From Chitinophagaceae bacterium (GTDB lineage: Bacteria > Bacteroidota > Bacteroidia > Chitinophagales > Chitinophagaceae), in NCBI GenBank assembly GCA_019638625.1, contig JAHBTK010000002.1, positions 310,001-374,000 of the forward strand: DNA of 64,000 nucleotides, written 5' to 3'. The notes beneath the pieces are model-generated. The model was not told the origin of the DNA and made no database searches. It saw only the letters and a program-made list of their open reading frames with translations. This document shows, piece after piece, positions 63,930 to 64,000 of the stretch. The position numbers were made by a program, and so were the translations under genes. Position 1 is the stretch's first letter. Every line of letters starts with the position of its first letter.

Positions 63930-64000
63930 ATGGATGTTCAGCGACTTTGTTATTTGTTCAATCAGCATTCCAGTTTAAAAATCACTCCGGAAGAAGAGCA
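63930..64000 (+). CDS. FecR-type anti-sigma factor, 5-prime part
   Basis: A start only: ATG at 63930, open to the window end (23 codons). The text M-D-V-Q-R-L-C-Y-L-F-N-Q-H followed by I-T-P-E-E-E lines up with the first residues of the complete FecR in this window (R-L-K-Y-L-F-D-R-H, S-P-E-E-K). It follows the ECF sigma gene by 66 bp, the usual order. A SusC/SusD pair is expected beyond the window (inference). Confidence 0.65.
   Translation, partial: MDVQRLCYLFNQHSSLKITPEEE

Overview
The window is a stretch of chromosome from a member of the Bacteroidota, most likely a Chitinophagaceae-like organism (my inference). Supporting signs are a SusC/SusD pair driven by an ECF sigma factor and FecR anti-sigma, the gliding-motility protein GldC, a T9SS-type C-terminal relic, DUF4230/DUF4783/DUF2807 proteins, and repeated promoter elements matching the Bacteroidota consensus TTG-N19-21-TAnnTTTG. 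Genes are on both strands and mostly in small operons. I see no prophage, CRISPR array, insertion sequence or rRNA.

Region 1 (1-31.6 kb) is housekeeping. It holds gmk, an AIM24-like protein, a patatin/outer-membrane-barrel fusion, gpmI, truA, two DUF4230 proteins, gap and pgk, a tRNA-Glu with its own promoter and terminator, an M1 peptidase, DUF92, a queuosine-precursor transporter, a YfhO-like protein with a glycosyltransferase, prfB with its programmed frameshift, an AlkC-like DNA glycosylase, a large cytochrome-c/dehydrogenase lipoprotein, alanine dehydrogenase, tsaE, two tandem clpP genes and clpX.

Region 2 (31.7-36 kb) is a three-gene signalling cassette: an FHA/trypsin-like membrane protease, a PP2C phosphatase and a Ser/Thr kinase, the last two overlapping by 4 bp. 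Region 3 (36.2-47.7 kb) is a catabolic block. A ceramidase-like hydrolase and a DUF1080 protein face a minus-strand set of ECF sigma, FecR, SusC, SusD and sulfatase, which reads as a regulated outer-membrane uptake locus for a sulfated substrate.

Region 4 (47.7-59.3 kb) begins with the remains of an SOS mutagenesis cassette: an imuA 5-prime fragment, then a frameshifted dnaE2 fragment. It continues with DUF2807, YqeY, gldC, a secreted alpha/beta hydrolase and an SMP-30 lactonase. Next is a non-coding element of two 180-bp repeats inside perfect 23-bp inverted repeats, then a membrane-anchored MutS-like ATPase with a 54-residue membrane microprotein just upstream, then a 4-alpha-glucanotransferase. 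Region 5 (59.3-64 kb) is more AT-rich and looks accessory: an unrecognised 381-residue protein with a HEPN-like motif, an AraC regulator with a VOC protein, a long spacer with dispersed repeats, and a second ECF sigma/FecR pair cut by the window end.

The most unusual items are the decayed imuA/dnaE2 locus, the FHA-protease/PP2C/kinase cassette, the microprotein/membrane-MutS pair, the two unequal ClpP paralogues and the bounded 180-bp repeat. All family calls rest on reading motifs by eye.
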